Positions 25,682 through 35,868 are shown, counted from the stretch's first letter. The stretch: 49,500 nt of DNA from JAURFX01 sp038125265 (GCA_038125265.1 JAYPDM010000008.1:1-49500), one strand, 5' to 3'. Notes: generated by a model from the sequence alone, not told the origin. Numbers and translations are program-made.

Positions 25682-26281
25682 TCATGAACTCTGTTTAAGA
25701 ATGGAATGAGTATATCTTGCTATGACATCTATTTCTAAATTTACTCTTTTCGCTAACTTGTAAAACTGAATGATCGTATTTTTTAGGGTATGAGGAACGA
25801 TCATCACGCTAAAGCTATTTTTATCAACCTTATTTACAGTCAACGAAACTCCATCAATGCAAATTGAACATTTTTTTGCTATATAAGGTTTAAGCTCATC
25901 ATTAAAAAATATCTTAAGTTCCGTGTATTCATCTTGAGTCTCTATGGCAATGACCTCTCCTAGAGCGTCCACATGACCTGTAACAAAGTGGCCATCCAGG
26001 CTGTCACCGATAATCAGTGACGGTTCAACATTCACTGCATCATTTTCTTTAAGATCGCCGAGATTAGTAATTCGAGCCGTTTCAGATGAAACATTAAAAA
26101 TTAATTTATCTTGAGCACGCTCGGCAACTGTAAGGCAGACTCCGTTGATCGCTATGCTTGACCCTAGCGCGGACTTGGATAAAAGCTCTTCACTGCTGAC
26201 TTTAATTGCAAGGTCAAGAGAATTGCCATGTTGCTCTATAAACGCTACCTCATTGACAGACTGGATAATACCGCTAAACAT
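25682..26281 (-). CDS. ribE: Riboflavin synthase, alpha subunit
   Basis: Dismutates two lumazine molecules to riboflavin. It is built of two similar barrels: the N-terminal MFSGIIQSVNEV with GSSIAINGVCLTV near residue 40, and the second half with DGHFVTGHVDALGEV near 95 and KCSICIDGVSLTVNKV near 137. Length 199 residues. It overlaps the stop of ribD by 8 bp and is followed at 4 bp by ribB. Some annotations use the symbol ribC for this gene. Confidence 0.97.
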   Translation of the reverse strand: MFSGIIQSVNEVAFIEQHGNSLDLAIKVSSEELLSKSALGSSIAINGVCLTVAERAQDKLIFNVSSETARITNLGDLKENDAVNVEPSLIIGDSLDGHFVTGHVDALGEVIAIETQDEYTELKIFFNDELKPYIAKKCSICIDGVSLTVNKVDKNSFSVMIVPHTLKNTIIQFYKLAKRVNLEIDVIARYTHSILKQSS

Positions 26282-27368
26282 TACTAATCCTTAATAATCT
26301 CAACTTTACATCTTCCCCAACTAAAGACGCTTCTACAAATCGAAAAGATTGATGCTTGGGTATTTCAACAAGTTTCATCTCACCAAAAGAACTTAACCCT
26401 TCCGAGCCGAGTATTTTAGCTGCAAAAAAAATATTTATCTCATCAATCAGATTATTTTGAAAAAATGAGGAGTTCACCTTCGCGCCGGACTCTATCAGCA
26501 CGTGGTGAAATTTTTTGTTTATTATGAATTCAGATACTCTCTCAATACGTTTACCCTTCTCGTCAAATAGACAGAGAATCTCTGCGCCAAGGGCGCTTAA
26601 AGATTCCTGTTTGACTTGGTCTATGCCTTGATCACATAAAATGACGACCTTCTCATTCTTAAGAATTTTTGCATCAATCGGAATTCTTAATTGAGAATCT
26701 AAAATAATAATTTCAGGAGCATTAATCGGATGCTCAGTTTCTAGTCGAACGCTGTAACTTGGATCATCAACCAAGATCGTATCTATTCCAATGATAATGG
26801 CGTCATTCTTTGCTCTAATGGCATGAGCATCATAACGCGCAAGTTCGGAGGTGATCCACTTACTCTCACCATTTGAAAGTGCGATTCTACCGTCTAAGGA
26901 GGATGCTATTTTTGTTGTGATCCATGGTCTACCCTTCTCATAAAAATGAAAATATCCACGATTTAAATCTTTAGCGTGATCCTCATAAATACCAACCTCT
27001 ACCTCAATGCCGCTTGCTTTTAATTTTTTAATTCCTGCACCATTGACTATTGGGTTGGGGTCTAAGGAGGCGCAAACAACCCTTCGAATGCCAGATTTTA
27101 AAATGAGATCAACACACGGACCTGTCTTTCCTTGGTGCGAACAAGGCTCCAAAGTAACGTACATCGTGGCCCCTTTAAAATCAATAGACGCATCTCCAAG
27201 TGCCATTTGCTCGGCATGCTCTTGCCCGGCCCACTGATGCCAACCCTCCGCAATTACCCTTTCATTTTTTGTAACTACGCATCCGACCTTAGGATTTGGC
27301 CAGGTCGAATATTGACCCTTCTTGGCATTGGATAATGCTTTTGTCATAAATTCTTGATCAATGTTCAC
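26274..27368 (-). CDS. ribD: Bifunctional diaminohydroxyphosphoribosylaminopyrimidine deaminase / reductase
   Basis: Carries out the second and third riboflavin steps. The N-terminal deaminase domain (1-~145) has zinc ligands in GQEHAEQMAL and EPCSHQGKTGPC. The C-terminal reductase domain begins near RPWITTKIASSLDGRIAL with NGESKWITSELARYDAH. IIIGIDTILVDDPS and VLIESGAKVNSSF follow. Length 364 residues. It overlaps nrdR by 4 bp, the standard gammaproteobacterial order nrdR-ribD. Confidence 0.97.
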   Translation of the reverse strand: MNIDQEFMTKALSNAKKGQYSTWPNPKVGCVVTKNERVIAEGWHQWAGQEHAEQMALGDASIDFKGATMYVTLEPCSHQGKTGPCVDLILKSGIRRVVCASLDPNPIVNGAGIKKLKASGIEVEVGIYEDHAKDLNRGYFHFYEKGRPWITTKIASSLDGRIALSNGESKWITSELARYDAHAIRAKNDAIIIGIDTILVDDPSYSVRLETEHPINAPEIIILDSQLRIPIDAKILKNEKVVILCDQGIDQVKQESLSALGAEILCLFDEKGKRIERVSEFIINKKFHHVLIESGAKVNSSFFQNNLIDEINIFFAAKILGSEGLSSFGEMKLVEIPKHQSFRFVEASLVGEDVKLRLLRISNV

Positions 27369-27868
27369 TGCTTTTTATCATCCAATAGTAGCGTCAGCTG
27401 GCTCGATTTTTTTCTTTTTCCCTTCTTTAGATTTGTAATCTCTGCTTGAAACTCTGAGGCGTCCTTAAAGCTTCGATAAACCGAGGCAAATCTTATGTAT
27501 GCAATATCATCTAATTTCTTAAGCTCTTTCATGATCATTTCGCCAATGGCTTTTGCTGGAATTTCTCTTTCTCCTAGTGTTCTAAAATGATGCAATATGC
27601 GGTTATACATTGCATCAAGCTTTTCTGATGGAATGGGCCTTTTTTCTGTTGCCCTGCTTATGCTTCGCTTGAGCTTATTCTCATCAAAGGGTTCAATCTC
27701 AGCGCTTCTTTTAGCAACCCTTGGTAGTACCAACTCTATCGTTTCAAATGTGGTAAATCGCTCCACACATTCAAGACACTCTCTTCTTCTTCTTATTTGC
27801 CAGCCCTCTCCGGCTAATCTAGAGTCAATGACTTTGGTCTCTTCCGAGCTACAAAATGGACAGTGCAT
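27365..27868 (-). CDS. nrdR: Transcriptional repressor NrdR
   Basis: Zinc-ribbon/ATP-cone repressor of ribonucleotide reductase genes. The ribbon is MHCPFCSSEETKV with RRRECLECVERFTTFE. The ATP-cone starts at LVLPRVAKRSAEIEPFDENK. Length 167 residues, a little longer than average, with a lysine-rich tail. It lies 3 bp after glyA. No ribonucleotide reductase gene is in the window, so the targets are elsewhere. Confidence 0.97.
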   Translation of the reverse strand: MHCPFCSSEETKVIDSRLAGEGWQIRRRRECLECVERFTTFETIELVLPRVAKRSAEIEPFDENKLKRSISRATEKRPIPSEKLDAMYNRILHHFRTLGEREIPAKAIGEMIMKELKKLDDIAYIRFASVYRSFKDASEFQAEITNLKKGKRKKSSQLTLLLDDKKQ

Positions 27869-27871
27869 TTC

Positions 27872-29137
27872 CTAGGTATAAACAGGAAACTTTTCGCAAA
27901 GGCTTTTTACCTCTGTTTTGATTCTCGCTATGGTTTCATCAATATTTGAATTTGTGCTCATAGCATCAAGAATATCTGCAATATAAGTTGCTACGCTAAT
28001 GGCCTCATCAACCCCAAACCCTCGGGTAGTTATTGCTGGTGTGCCTATTCTAAGCCCACTTGTCACCATGGGTGAGCGCGGGTCATTCGGAACTGAATTT
28101 TTATTCACAGTTATGTTTGCTTGATGCAATAGGCTCTCTGCTTCGTTGCCGGCTAAATCTTTCTCAACCAAACTAACTAACATCAAATGATTATCTGTTC
28201 CCCCAGAAACCACGCCATACCCTCGTTCGTTTAATACCGATGCCATTGCCTTAGCATTTGAAAGTACTTTTGCTTGATATTCTTTGAATGAGGGTTGTAA
28301 TGCCTCTAGAAAGGCCGTGGCCTTTGCAGCAATCACGTGCATCAGTGGCCCCCCTTGGGTGCCAGGAAAGACTGATGAGTTAAGTTTTTTATTTATCTCG
28401 TCATTATCATTCGCAAGAATCATTCCGCTTCTAGGTCCACGCAAGGTTTTGTGAGTTGTAGTAGTGACCACATCAGCATAGGGTAGCGGGCTGGGATAGT
28501 GACCTGAAGCAACCAGGCCAGCGATATGAGCAATATCAGCAAGTAAATAAGCATCTACCCGATCAGCTATTTCTCTAAATTTTTTCCAGTCTAAAATTCT
28601 TGAGTAGGCGCTAAAACCAGCAACGATCATTTGCGGTTTATGCTCAATTGCTAACCTTTCAAGCTCATCATAATCAATTAAGCCTGTATCGGTATTGATA
28701 CCGTACTGAATTGCATTGTATTGCTTACCAGAAAAATTAACTTTTGCTCCATGGGTAAGATGGCCTCCATGCGACAAGCTCATTCCAAGAATGGTGTCTC
28801 CAGGCTTTAGTAGAGCAAGAAAAACTGCTGCATTGGCCTGTGAACCTGAGTGAGGTTGAACATTAGCGTAGCCGGCATTAAATAATTCTTTCGCTCTCTC
28901 GATTGCCAGCTCTTCAGCAATATCTACTACCTCACACCCTCCGTAATATCTTTTTGAGGGATAGCCTTCGGCATATTTATTTGTGAGTACGGATCCTTGG
29001 GCACGCAATACGTTTGGGCTAGCATAATTTTCAGAGGCGATAAGCTCAATTTGCTCCTCTTGTCTTAGTGCCTCATTGCTCAATACAGAAGCAATTTTTG
29101 GGTCAAAATTCTCTAGGGTTTCTCTATTTATTGTCAT
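27872..29137 (-). CDS. glyA: Serine hydroxymethyltransferase
   Basis: PLP enzyme that interconverts serine and glycine while loading tetrahydrofolate with a one-carbon unit. It feeds FolD and purine synthesis, both represented in this window. Signatures: ELIASENYASPNVL near residue 33, NKYAEGYPSKRYYGGCE near 53, and VVTTTTHKTLRGPRSG near 220 with the PLP-binding Lys. 421 residues is the usual length. It is the first gene of the block running to pgpA. Confidence 0.98.
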   Translation of the reverse strand: MTINRETLENFDPKIASVLSNEALRQEEQIELIASENYASPNVLRAQGSVLTNKYAEGYPSKRYYGGCEVVDIAEELAIERAKELFNAGYANVQPHSGSQANAAVFLALLKPGDTILGMSLSHGGHLTHGAKVNFSGKQYNAIQYGINTDTGLIDYDELERLAIEHKPQMIVAGFSAYSRILDWKKFREIADRVDAYLLADIAHIAGLVASGHYPSPLPYADVVTTTTHKTLRGPRSGMILANDNDEINKKLNSSVFPGTQGGPLMHVIAAKATAFLEALQPSFKEYQAKVLSNAKAMASVLNERGYGVVSGGTDNHLMLVSLVEKDLAGNEAESLLHQANITVNKNSVPNDPRSPMVTSGLRIGTPAITTRGFGVDEAISVATYIADILDAMSTNSNIDETIARIKTEVKSLCEKFPVYT

Positions 29138-29157
29138 GGGTTTTGCCGAAAAACTCT

Positions 29158-29186
29158 ATTGTACCGAGTAATCCTTTTTGGTTCAG
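29158..29186 (-). promoter_or_regulatory. Possible promoter of the glyA-nrdR-rib block
   Basis: Minus strand: TACAAT (29163-29158, 5/6 to the -10) with a weak -35 CTGAAC (29186-29181) 17 bp upstream. It lies in the 109-bp divergent gap with ettA and would give a very short leader of roughly 13 nt. No FMN riboswitch-like structure is seen in this gap. Confidence 0.35.
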
Positions 29187-29200
29187 CCAATTTAAATAAA

Positions 29201-29228
29201 TTGTTTTAATTTTTGAAAAAAATATAAT
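29201..29228 (+). promoter_or_regulatory. Probable ettA promoter
   Basis: TTGTTT (29201-29206), 16-bp spacer, perfect TATAAT (29223-29228). The predicted start is about 10 nt before the ATG of ettA, so the leader would be nearly absent and no Shine-Dalgarno is obvious. Confidence 0.45.
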
Positions 29229-29246
29229 GATCGGACTGATTAAATT

Positions 29247-30914
29247 ATGGCTCAATACATATTTACAACTAATCGTTTGGGGAAAATCGTCCCTCATAAT
29301 CGTTTTATCCTGAAAAATATCAGTCTAAGTTTTTTTCCTGGGGCAAAAATTGGTGTTTTAGGGCTCAATGGCTCGGGTAAATCAAGTTTATTAAAAATTA
29401 TGGCTGGGGTTGATAAAAATTTTGAGGGCGAGGCAAGGCCTCAAGGTGGTATTAATATTGGTTATCTTCCTCAGGAGCCAGAGATTGATGATGAAAAAAC
29501 AGTCAGAGAAGCTGTCGAGGAAGGCGTAGCGGGCACACTTGAGGTGCTTGCAAAGTTTAATGAGATCAGCGATAAGTTTGCTGAGCCCATGTCAGATGAT
29601 GAGATGAACGAACTTCTCATCGAGCAAGGAAAGCTCCAAGAAACCATTGACTCGATAAATGGCTGGGAGGTCGAGAGAAGACTTGAGGTCGCTAAACATG
29701 CCCTCTCACTCCCAAGCTGGGAATCAAAGATAAAACATCTCTCAGGAGGAGAAAAACGAAGAGTCGCTATTTGCAGACTTCTGCTTACGAACCCTGACAT
29801 GCTTCTGCTTGACGAGCCAACCAACCATCTTGACGCTGAATCAGTACACTGGCTCGAACAATTTCTGTCTCAGTACTCAGGCACTGTGGTAGCGGTCACG
29901 CATGATCGTTATTTTCTCGATAATGTCGCAGGTTGGATTCTTGAATTAGATAGGGGCGAGGGCATACCTTGGGAGGGTAATTATTCAAGCTGGCTTGAGC
30001 AAAAAGACAAGAGACTAGAGCACGAACAAAAAAGCGAAAAGGCTAGGCAAAGAGCAATTCAATCAGAACTGGAGTGGATAAGAAGCAATCCTAAAGGCAG
30101 ACAAGCAAAATCGAAAGCCAGAATGCAGAAGTTTGAAGAATTAAATTCAAAAGAATTTCAATCAAGAAATGAGACGAATGAAATATATATTCCTCCTGGC
30201 CCAAGGCTTGGTGATCAAGTTATTGAAGCAAAAAATTTATCTAAGAAATTTAAAGATAAATCATTATTTAGCAATTTAAATTTTTCAATACCGCCCGCCT
30301 CAATCGTAGGTATTATTGGTGGTAATGGTGTCGGCAAATCAACGCTTTTTAGAATTATTACTGGACAAGAAGAACCTGACGATGGAGAAATAATTATAGG
30401 CTCGAGCGTACAAATCGCCTACGTTGATCAGTCACGAGACTCACTTGATGGCAATAACACCATATGGGAAGAAGTATCGAATAAACAGGATATTATAGAG
30501 GTAGGTAACTATCAGGTACCATCCAGGGCATACCTTGGCAAGTTTAACTTTAAAGGCTCAGATCAACAGAAAAAAGTCTCTTTACTCTCTGGTGGGGAAA
30601 GAAATCGAGTACATTTAGCAAAGCTATTAAAATCTGGGGGGAATGTTCTCCTTCTTGATGAGCCGAGTAATGATCTGGATGTGGAGACACTCAGAGCTCT
30701 CGAGGAGGCGATACTGGCATTTCCAGGAACCTGTCTTGTCATCTCTCATGATCGCTGGTTCCTTAACCGCGTTGCTACACATATGATTGCCTTTGAGAGT
30801 GACGGAATGGTCACATTCATTGAGGGGAATTATGATGACTACTGTGAGGATTTAGTCAGACGAAAAGGCTCTGATGCTCTAAAAATATCCTCACCTTTTA
30901 CAAAACTATCCTAG
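29247..30914 (+). CDS. ettA: Energy-dependent translational throttle ABC-F protein
   Basis: Cytosolic ABC-F ATPase that binds the ribosomal E site and gates entry into elongation according to the ATP/ADP ratio. Two ABC cassettes: Walker A GLNGSGKSSLLK (near residue 43) and GGNGVGKSTLFR (near 358); signatures HLSGGEKRRVAICRLL and LLSGGERNRVHLAKLL; Walker B MLLLDEPTNHLD and VLLLDEPSNDLD. The inserted arm and the PtIM linker with RSNPKGRQAKSKARM (about residue 280) mark EttA within the family. Length is 555, equal to E. coli EttA. It overlaps purL tail to tail by 9 bp. Confidence 0.97.
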   Translation: MAQYIFTTNRLGKIVPHNRFILKNISLSFFPGAKIGVLGLNGSGKSSLLKIMAGVDKNFEGEARPQGGINIGYLPQEPEIDDEKTVREAVEEGVAGTLEVLAKFNEISDKFAEPMSDDEMNELLIEQGKLQETIDSINGWEVERRLEVAKHALSLPSWESKIKHLSGGEKRRVAICRLLLTNPDMLLLDEPTNHLDAESVHWLEQFLSQYSGTVVAVTHDRYFLDNVAGWILELDRGEGIPWEGNYSSWLEQKDKRLEHEQKSEKARQRAIQSELEWIRSNPKGRQAKSKARMQKFEELNSKEFQSRNETNEIYIPPGPRLGDQVIEAKNLSKKFKDKSLFSNLNFSIPPASIVGIIGGNGVGKSTLFRIITGQEEPDDGEIIIGSSVQIAYVDQSRDSLDGNNTIWEEVSNKQDIIEVGNYQVPSRAYLGKFNFKGSDQQKKVSLLSGGERNRVHLAKLLKSGGNVLLLDEPSNDLDVETLRALEEAILAFPGTCLVISHDRWFLNRVATHMIAFESDGMVTFIEGNYDDYCEDLVRRKGSDALKISSPFTKLS

Positions 30915-33900
30915 CAACCAGTCTCTGCAATTCTCAAAAATTTTTAACCAGGGGGTGTATCTATCCCAAGAATCAGGCGACCATGAGAGCTGAGCCTTAA
31001 GAAATGAGCGCTCAGGATGTGGCATCATAATATTAATTCTCCCATCCAGATTCGATAGGCCGGCAATAGCACTCATTGAGCCATTTGGATTATAAGGATA
31101 TTGATAAGTATCGTTATAATTATCATCAACATATGTCATTGTTATATTGATATTCTGATCATCTTGATAACAAGCCCTTCCCTCGCCATGGGATACGACT
31201 ATCGGTAAAACTTGACCATCCATACCATTAAATAAAATAGAATTACTTTTCTTGATCTTGGTCATTATGAGTCGACCCTCAAATTGTTCAGATTGATTTT
31301 GCAGAAACCTTGGCCAATTATCACTACCAGGTATAATTGAACGTAACTCTGACATTGCCTGGCAGCCGTTACATACACCGAGTGCAAATTTATTTGGGTC
31401 TGCAAAAAATTCAGCAAAGCCATCATAAAGTATTGGATTATTTAAAATTGATGCTGACCACCCCCCTCCAGCACCTAAGACATCTCCGTATGAGAATCCT
31501 CCACAAAGGACAAGACCATTAAAGCGCTCCAATTTGATTTTTTCTTCTAATAAATCATTCATATGGACGTCCCAGCACTCAAAGCCTGCTGAATGATAAG
31601 CCGCAGCCATTTCATGTTGACTATTAACCCCTTGCTCTCTAATCAAAGCAATTTTAGGTTTTACCTTTTCTTTGGAAGGATTCGGCCTAAACTGAGAGAC
31701 ATTGGTGGATAAACCATCATCCTTAAAGTCTAAATTTCTCTCAAGTTCTTGATCAGCGACAACAGGATTGTCTCTTAATTTCTGAATTTTAAAGCTTGGC
31801 TCTATCCAAAGAGCAAAAAGCTCTTGCATTGAAAATGCATGGAGCTCAGTACTGTCAAAGTTAATGGAAATGTTTGGATCTTGGAGCGTTTCAGCAATGA
31901 CCATGTGTTGTAAATCAAATTGATTAAGTATCTTGATGCATTCTTTTAATGCATCCTCTTTTACCTCAATACAGGCACCAAGCTCTTCATTGAATAAAAA
32001 ATGGTAGCAGTCTTCATCGGGTACATTTATTTTTAGTCCGCTTCTTCCGGCAAAGGCCATTTCAAGAAGTGTTACAACGAGTCCACCATCTGATCTATCA
32101 TGATAGGCGCTAATGAGTTGTCGCTCTCTTAGCGCTGCTAGGGCCGAAGTGAATTCCTCCAATTTTTTTTCATCTTCAAGGTCTGGGCATAAAGAATCTT
32201 TTTTACCAAAAATTTGATTTACACATGACCCCCCCATCCTTCTTTTGCCTTGCGCCAAATCTATAAATATTATTTGGCTCTTTCCTCGATGTTTGACATC
32301 TGGGGTCAAAGTCTTATTCACGTCACCAATATTTGCCATGGCAGTTATGATTAAAGAAACCGGAGAGTGAACGGAGTAAGCTTGCTCACTGTCATTCCAA
32401 GACATATTCATGGATAAGGAATCCTTACCCACAGGTATTGAAATTCCAAGCTTTGGTGCCAGATTTTCTCCTATCTCATGTACCATCTCAAATAACTTTA
32501 AATCCTCCCCATCCTTGGATACGGATGCCATCCAATTGGCAGATAAGACGATGTCGCGAGTTGACTTAACATCTGCTGAAATAATATTAAGTATAGACTC
32601 CGATAAAGCCATCCTCGCTGAAGCTCTTGGGTTAATGTTGGCAAGGCTAACTTTCTCGCCAGTGCTTATTGCCTCCCCTTCATCAGTAAAGAATCCCCTC
32701 ATGGAAACCCCCGCATCAGCAACTGGCACCTGCCAAGGGCCAACCAGCTGATCTCTAGCAATCAGACCGCCTACAGTCCTGTCGCCTATCGTGACAAGAA
32801 AATTTTTTGAACATACTGCAGGAAATTTTAATACCGAATGAAGTGCCTGCTTGAATTCAGGATGAGCATCATCCTTAGCTGATAATGTTTCTTGGATTAT
32901 ATTGGTGTTCCTCTGCATCCTTGGGGTGTTTCCTAGGAGCAAAGACATGGGTATATCGATGGGACAATTATCAAATAATTCATCATAAAGTATGAGGTTT
33001 TTTTCCTTTGTGAGCTCACCGATATCAGCAAAAGGACATCTCTCCCTTTTGCAGAGACTCTCAAATAAATCTACATGATCCTTAGAAATTAATATGACAT
33101 ACCTCTCCTGTGATTCATTACACCATATCTGCATGGGTGACATTCCCTTCTCATCAATAGGGATGGATCTTAGAGATATTTTTGCACCCAGACCGCAATG
33201 ATCGACAATTTCAGGTACCGCATTCGAGAGTCCACCAGCACCGACATCATGAATACAGATAATCGGATTCTTATCCTCCATCGATGTGCAGCAATCGATC
33301 ACTTCTTGGGCGCGTCTTTGCATTTCAGCATTGCCACGCTGAACAGATGCATAATCTAAATCCTCGTCTGATGACCCACTGGCAAGCGAGGAGGCTGCAC
33401 CGCCTCCCATACCGATAAGCATGCCTGGGCCCCCAAGAACATAAATCTTATCTCCAGCCTTACCCTGTTTTTTGATCACGTGCTCATCGTAAATATTTCC
33501 AATTCCTCCAGCGATCATGATGGGCTTGAGGTAACCCCAATGAGTCTCATCATTGTCCTCATAAGTCCGAAAGAATCCGGTGATACAGGGCCTACCAAAT
33601 TCATTATTAAAGCTTGCTGCTCCAATAGGTGCCTCGATCATAATGTCCTTAGGTGATGCAATCCTTTTGGGTGGTGCTGGTGATTTTCTTTCCCATTCCT
33701 CTCTCTCTTTGTCGAGACATAAATGTGACGTCACATATCCCACCATACCAGCTTTCGGTTTAGCCCCAATTCCAGTAGCACCCTCGTCTCTTATTTCTCC
33801 GCCAGATCCTGTTGCGGCCCCTGGAAAAGGTGAAATTGCAGTTGGATGATTGTGAGTTTCAACCTTAAGGACGCTGTGTATTTTCTTTGTGTGCTCTATA

Positions 33901-34736
33901 AATTGTTTGGTCTCAGGGTCTACTAATAATTTATTTGATGTGCCTCCCTTAATGACTGCTGCATTATCTGAGTAGGCAGAGAGAACATTTTTTGGATTTT
34001 GTTGGTATGTATTTTTTATCATCTGGAAAAGGCTCTTTTCCTTTTTTTCGTTATTGATGATGTATTCCGCATTAAAAACTTTATGCCTGCAATGCTCTGA
34101 GTTAGCCTGTGCAAACATCATAAGCTCGGCATCTGATGGGTTCTTATTGAGTGCCTTATACTGATCAACTAGATAAGCTATCTCTTGCTCATTGAGTGCC
34201 AGTCCTAGCTCTTTGTTTGCCCTTTCAATCTCTTGCGCACCTAAATTTATTAGATCAATACTTTTGTATGTCTCAGGTTCGGGTTGTTCAAAGAGTTGAG
34301 CTACTTCATGTAATGAATGTATCGGTGATTCGGTCATCCTGTCATAGAAAAAACCTTCGAGCATTTCTTGATTTATTGGCTTTTGCGAATCACTAAATAC
34401 AACATCGTAACTCTTAACTCTCTCAGCCCTTATCAAGGGTATATTAGCGTTCAACATGATATTTGTAGCCTTAGAGGACCAGGGCGAGATAGTGCCTAAT
34501 CGGGGAGCTATGAGAATCAAATAATCCGTTGGTTCTTTGACGTGCTTGGCATTAAGAATGCCCTCAGCCCTTTTGAGATCATGGGTATCTAAGCACTGAC
34601 TCGCGCTGATCGCGATAGAGAAGCCTTGATTGATTGAGGCAATATTGTAATCAGCACCAATCAAATCATAGATTTTTTTCGTCTTCGAATCTAGCTGGCT
34701 AAGATTTTGCTCAAAGAAATAGATATGACTTTTCAT
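30906..34736 (-). CDS. purL: Phosphoribosylformylglycinamidine synthase
   Basis: Single-chain, 1276-residue FGAM synthase of the proteobacterial large type. It converts FGAR and glutamine to FGAM in purine synthesis. An N-terminal PurS-like domain is followed by two AIRS-like halves, with SEHCRHKVFNAEY near 210, VETHNHPTAISPFPGAATGSG (split) near 292 and GLSNAVPEIVDHCG near 505. The C-terminal class I glutaminase has the nucleophile in ALGVCNGCQAMSEL and the dyad in MMPHPERSFL. It lies 3 bp downstream of the metallo-hydrolase gene. No PurR-type box was recognised. Confidence 0.98.
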   Translation of the reverse strand: MKSHIYFFEQNLSQLDSKTKKIYDLIGADYNIASINQGFSIAISASQCLDTHDLKRAEGILNAKHVKEPTDYLILIAPRLGTISPWSSKATNIMLNANIPLIRAERVKSYDVVFSDSQKPINQEMLEGFFYDRMTESPIHSLHEVAQLFEQPEPETYKSIDLINLGAQEIERANKELGLALNEQEIAYLVDQYKALNKNPSDAELMMFAQANSEHCRHKVFNAEYIINNEKKEKSLFQMIKNTYQQNPKNVLSAYSDNAAVIKGGTSNKLLVDPETKQFIEHTKKIHSVLKVETHNHPTAISPFPGAATGSGGEIRDEGATGIGAKPKAGMVGYVTSHLCLDKEREEWERKSPAPPKRIASPKDIMIEAPIGAASFNNEFGRPCITGFFRTYEDNDETHWGYLKPIMIAGGIGNIYDEHVIKKQGKAGDKIYVLGGPGMLIGMGGGAASSLASGSSDEDLDYASVQRGNAEMQRRAQEVIDCCTSMEDKNPIICIHDVGAGGLSNAVPEIVDHCGLGAKISLRSIPIDEKGMSPMQIWCNESQERYVILISKDHVDLFESLCKRERCPFADIGELTKEKNLILYDELFDNCPIDIPMSLLLGNTPRMQRNTNIIQETLSAKDDAHPEFKQALHSVLKFPAVCSKNFLVTIGDRTVGGLIARDQLVGPWQVPVADAGVSMRGFFTDEGEAISTGEKVSLANINPRASARMALSESILNIISADVKSTRDIVLSANWMASVSKDGEDLKLFEMVHEIGENLAPKLGISIPVGKDSLSMNMSWNDSEQAYSVHSPVSLIITAMANIGDVNKTLTPDVKHRGKSQIIFIDLAQGKRRMGGSCVNQIFGKKDSLCPDLEDEKKLEEFTSALAALRERQLISAYHDRSDGGLVVTLLEMAFAGRSGLKINVPDEDCYHFLFNEELGACIEVKEDALKECIKILNQFDLQHMVIAETLQDPNISINFDSTELHAFSMQELFALWIEPSFKIQKLRDNPVVADQELERNLDFKDDGLSTNVSQFRPNPSKEKVKPKIALIREQGVNSQHEMAAAYHSAGFECWDVHMNDLLEEKIKLERFNGLVLCGGFSYGDVLGAGGGWSASILNNPILYDGFAEFFADPNKFALGVCNGCQAMSELRSIIPGSDNWPRFLQNQSEQFEGRLIMTKIKKSNSILFNGMDGQVLPIVVSHGEGRACYQDDQNINITMTYVDDNYNDTYQYPYNPNGSMSAIAGLSNLDGRINIMMPHPERSFLKAQLSWSPDSWDRYTPWLKIFENCRDWLLG

Positions 34737-34739
34737 GAT

Positions 34740-35540
34740 TCAAATATCAAACCATGGGCTGGGAATAAATTGATCTGCATAGTAGGTTTTAATTTTATCC
34801 AAACTAGAAAATTTTTTTAGAGAATTCTCAATACAATCGACTGAATTATTCTTCAGAGAAATGTGTAACATGACAAGCCATTGGAGCTTTGGGTTGTTGA
34901 TTCTTGATACCAATTCAAAGGCCTGATCATTACTCAGATGTCCCACATCAGAGGCGACTCGTTTTTTTAGCCAGTCGGGATAGATACCCTGACTAAGCAT
35001 TTGATCATCATAATTAAATTCAATGGCCAACGCATCGCAATCAGTCAGGCTATTGATCATATCCTGACTAAAGCTTCCTGTATCAGTCAAGTGGCCAAAT
35101 TTCCTACCATCAAATGTAAAAGTAAAATGTGATGGCATTCTTGAGTCGTGAGATACACGAAAAGGAAAAACCTCGACATCCCCTATAGATACGGTCTCCT
35201 CATAGATAACTTTTGACCAATTTTTTTTTACTTGCTTTTGTGCGTAGTAGGTTCCTTTGGTCATATATATTGGGCAGTCATGAATGCGGTTAAAATCACC
35301 GAGTCCATGGATATGATCGCCATGTTCATGGCTAATAAGTATCGCGGTAATGCTCTTTGGATCTATATTTTTGGCATCCAACCTCTCCGTCAATAGCTCT
35401 ATTGGGAGCCCACAATCAATCATGATCAGGGTATTTTCAGCTTTTACTAAGGTCGCATTTCCTTTGCTACCACTTCCCAGTACTGCGTAAGAAAAATCTC
35501 TTCCGGTTTTAGTTTGTACTGGAGCCTCCTTTGTCTCCAT
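34740..35540 (-). CDS. Metallo-beta-lactamase-fold hydrolase (YycJ/WalJ-like)
   Basis: The family opening AVLGSGSKGNATLVKAENTLIMID is split near residues 17-40 of this start. The metal motif SHEHGDHIHGLGDF follows near 70, and the GHLTDTG stretch near 150 gives further ligands. This is the YycJ/WalJ subgroup, nucleases or phosphodiesterases of uncertain substrate. The ORF could begin at 35591, but that overlaps the DUF1820 gene by 83 bp and adds residues not seen in relatives. I choose the Met at 35540 (32-bp overlap). Neither start has a good Shine-Dalgarno, so the exact start is uncertain. Confidence 0.88.
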   Translation of the reverse strand: METKEAPVQTKTGRDFSYAVLGSGSKGNATLVKAENTLIMIDCGLPIELLTERLDAKNIDPKSITAILISHEHGDHIHGLGDFNRIHDCPIYMTKGTYYAQKQVKKNWSKVIYEETVSIGDVEVFPFRVSHDSRMPSHFTFTFDGRKFGHLTDTGSFSQDMINSLTDCDALAIEFNYDDQMLSQGIYPDWLKKRVASDVGHLSNDQAFELVSRINNPKLQWLVMLHISLKNNSVDCIENSLKKFSSLDKIKTYYADQFIPSPWFDI

Positions 35541-35868
35541 GGTCTGGAGGTACATACATGGAGGATGGAAATTGTGATATGTTTCCGCCATCTGCTTTCG
35601 TAATTTTGCTCACGCCCTGTTTTTCAACCTCATCAATTCTAATGATTGAATGCATAGGGATATAGGTTCGATTAACGCCTTTGAACTCAGTTCTTATTTT
35701 TTCTTCTGATGGGTCCACTACTAATCCTGAACGGGCATTAAAGATTAACTCTTCGATCTCGATAAAACCAAAAAGTCCGCCCTGACTGATACTTGAGGCA
35801 TAAACTTCATAAACCTTTGATTGATTAAGAAAAATAACTTTGTAGATTTGTGTATCTTTGGAACTCAT
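35509..35868 (-). CDS. DUF1820 family protein
   Basis: The 119-residue soluble protein begins TQIYKVIFLNQSKVYEVYA and contains GLFGFIEIEELIF, then NRTYIPMHSIIRIDEVEKQG, which is the DUF1820 pattern common in gammaproteobacteria. Function unknown. The tail is Gly/Pro-rich and probably flexible. It overlaps the next gene (metallo-hydrolase), so the two are likely co-expressed with purL. Confidence 0.88.
   Translation of the reverse strand: MSSKDTQIYKVIFLNQSKVYEVYASSISQGGLFGFIEIEELIFNARSGLVVDPSEEKIRTEFKGVNRTYIPMHSIIRIDEVEKQGVSKITKADGGNISQFPSSMYVPPDHGDKGGSSTN

Noticed and set aside
29138..29246. FMN riboswitch for the riboflavin genes
   Set aside because: The rib genes are internal to a glyA-led block with 3-8 bp junctions, and no RFN-element-like sequence is seen upstream of glyA.
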